Of a stretch of 64,000 nucleotides of DNA, positions 63,357 to 64,000 are shown one piece after another. The DNA lies in contig NZ_RAQI01000001.1 in the NCBI RefSeq assembly GCF_003610465.1, forward strand, positions 1,178,001 through 1,242,000. Reading direction: 5' to 3'. The notes under the pieces are model-generated. The model was given only the letters and a program-made list of their open reading frames with translations, did not search any database and was not told the DNA's origin. This DNA comes from Xenorhabdus ehlersii (GTDB lineage: Bacteria; Pseudomonadota; Gammaproteobacteria; Enterobacterales; Enterobacteriaceae). A program made the position numbers and the translations under genes. Each line of letters starts with the position of its first letter. The first letter of the stretch is position 1.

Positions 63357-64000
63357 ATGTTAAATTCTGAGAAAACAAAGAGGGTGAAAAAAGGACCTGG
63401 TTTTATTGAAACTTTCGATCGAATAGCACCTACCTATGAAGAAAAATATGGCGATAAATTGAACCTGGCACATGAGGAATGTTTGAGCATCTTGAAGAAG
63501 ATGGATTGGGCATCTTTGCCGCGTAGTATATTGGATATTGGTTGTGGAACAGGCGCATTGTTGCAGCACTTACATATACGATGGCCTCAGGCCAACTGCA
63601 TTGGCATCGATCCAGCCCAAGGTATGGTGGATGAAGCGATCAAACGCAGGCCATTCGCCAGATTCCTTGTGGGAATGGCAGAGGAACTGGCCCTCCCATC
63701 AGGCAGTATTGATTTGATCGTTTGTTCGATGTCGTTTGGGCATTGGTATGATAAATCTGCCGGATTACGTGAGATACGACGGATTCTTCACGCTAATGGC
63801 CTGTTTTGTCTTATCGAAAATGCACCACCCGGGTGGGGAATTAACTCTTTGATTAACTGGATTATGGGTAGTCTGGGGAGTTACATACCCGAAGCAGAAA
63901 TCGTTCGCTTGGCAGAGTCGGTGGGGTTACAGCGGATTTATTCTACGACGACGGCTAGAAATATTATTGTTTCCGTTTTTCAACTTCCCAATGGAGGGCA
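63357..64000 (+). CDS. Class I SAM methyltransferase, SacI/SfmM1-like (partial, runs off the right edge)
   Basis: A methyltransferase of at least 214 residues: FIETFDRIAPTYEEKYGDKLN, SAM-binding SILDIGCGTGALLQHLHIRWPQANCIGIDPAQGMVDEA, VGMAEELALPSGSIDLIVCSMSFGHWYDKSAGLREIRRIL. It resembles the UbiE/MerR-type small-molecule methyltransferases. In the safracin cluster a divergent operon begins with an N-methyltransferase of about this size, so only a few residues are probably missing. GGAGG precedes the ATG at 63357. The expected next gene would be a flavin monooxygenase (SacJ/SfmO2 type), outside the window. Confidence 0.85.
   Translation, partial: MLNSEKTKRVKKGPGFIETFDRIAPTYEEKYGDKLNLAHEECLSILKKMDWASLPRSILDIGCGTGALLQHLHIRWPQANCIGIDPAQGMVDEAIKRRPFARFLVGMAEELALPSGSIDLIVCSMSFGHWYDKSAGLREIRRILHANGLFCLIENAPPGWGINSLINWIMGSLGSYIPEAEIVRLAESVGLQRIYSTTTARNIIVSVFQLPNGG

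Noticed and set aside
1..64000. CRISPR arrays, insertion sequences, prophage or rRNA genes
   Set aside because: I found no regularly spaced repeats, transposase, phage structural genes or rRNA segments on either strand.

Overview
The window looks like a chromosomal segment of an insect-pathogenic member of the Morganellaceae, most likely Xenorhabdus (Photorhabdus is the next candidate). The housekeeping genes read as close homologues of E. coli genes in familiar blocks: actP-yjcH-acs, sodA, yiiM, aroK-aroB-damX-dam-rpe-gph-trpS, hofMNO-Q, mrcA, nudE, igaA-hslR-hslO, pckA, yhhW-ryhB, yhiN-pitA-uspB-uspA, rsmJ-prlC and treBC. These blocks are interrupted by accessory segments. The genus is inferred from gene content; no marker gene in the window proves it.

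Layout. 1-11.7 kb: acetate uptake and activation, superoxide dismutase, and the aroK-to-trpS operon. 12.1-17.8 kb: hof (competence/DNA-utilisation type) genes divergent from mrcA; the last hof gene appears to be a HofP-HofQ chimera. 18.2-25.4 kb: nudE, igaA-hslR-hslO, pckA, a pirin gene and a Fur-controlled RyhB-type small RNA. 25.4-31.2 kb: an accessory four-gene operon encoding a LuxE-like acyl-activating enzyme, a LuxC-like reductase fused to a PaaK/CoF-synthetase-like domain, a second PaaK-like ligase and a GNAT acetyltransferase, with no luciferase genes. 31.9-41.2 kb: Ail-type porin, yhiN, pitA, uspB, uspA, gdhA, rsmJ and prlC. 41.4 kb: a selenocysteine-tRNA gene (selC) that has lost its anticodon arm. 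41.9-45.9 kb: two small exported proteins and treBC. 46.4-64 kb: a tetrahydroisoquinoline NRPS cluster of the safracin type.

The safracin assignment rests on several independent signals. The three adenylation domains give specificity codes that I read, by alignment to GrsA, as Ala (DLFNNALTYK), Gly (DILQLGLIWK) and a DPWGLGLID pocket for the last module. That last module ends in a reductase and has a condensation-like domain whose catalytic second His is Pro, as expected for a Pictet-Spengler domain. Next to it are an SfmD-type protein with an exact H-X38-H-XXX-C heme motif, an MbtH protein and two SAM methyltransferases. A third methyltransferase is divergent and runs off the right edge. A membrane-anchored M28 peptidase at the far end of the block is a candidate for removing a cryptic acyl chain. 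The second NRPS gene is split into C and A-T reading frames by one extra base in an A8 tract.

The strongest candidates for something not yet described are the luciferase-less lux-like operon, the anticodon-less selC, the homopolymer-split NRPS gene, and an array of six TTRTAC elements at roughly 14-bp spacing between hofM and mrcA.
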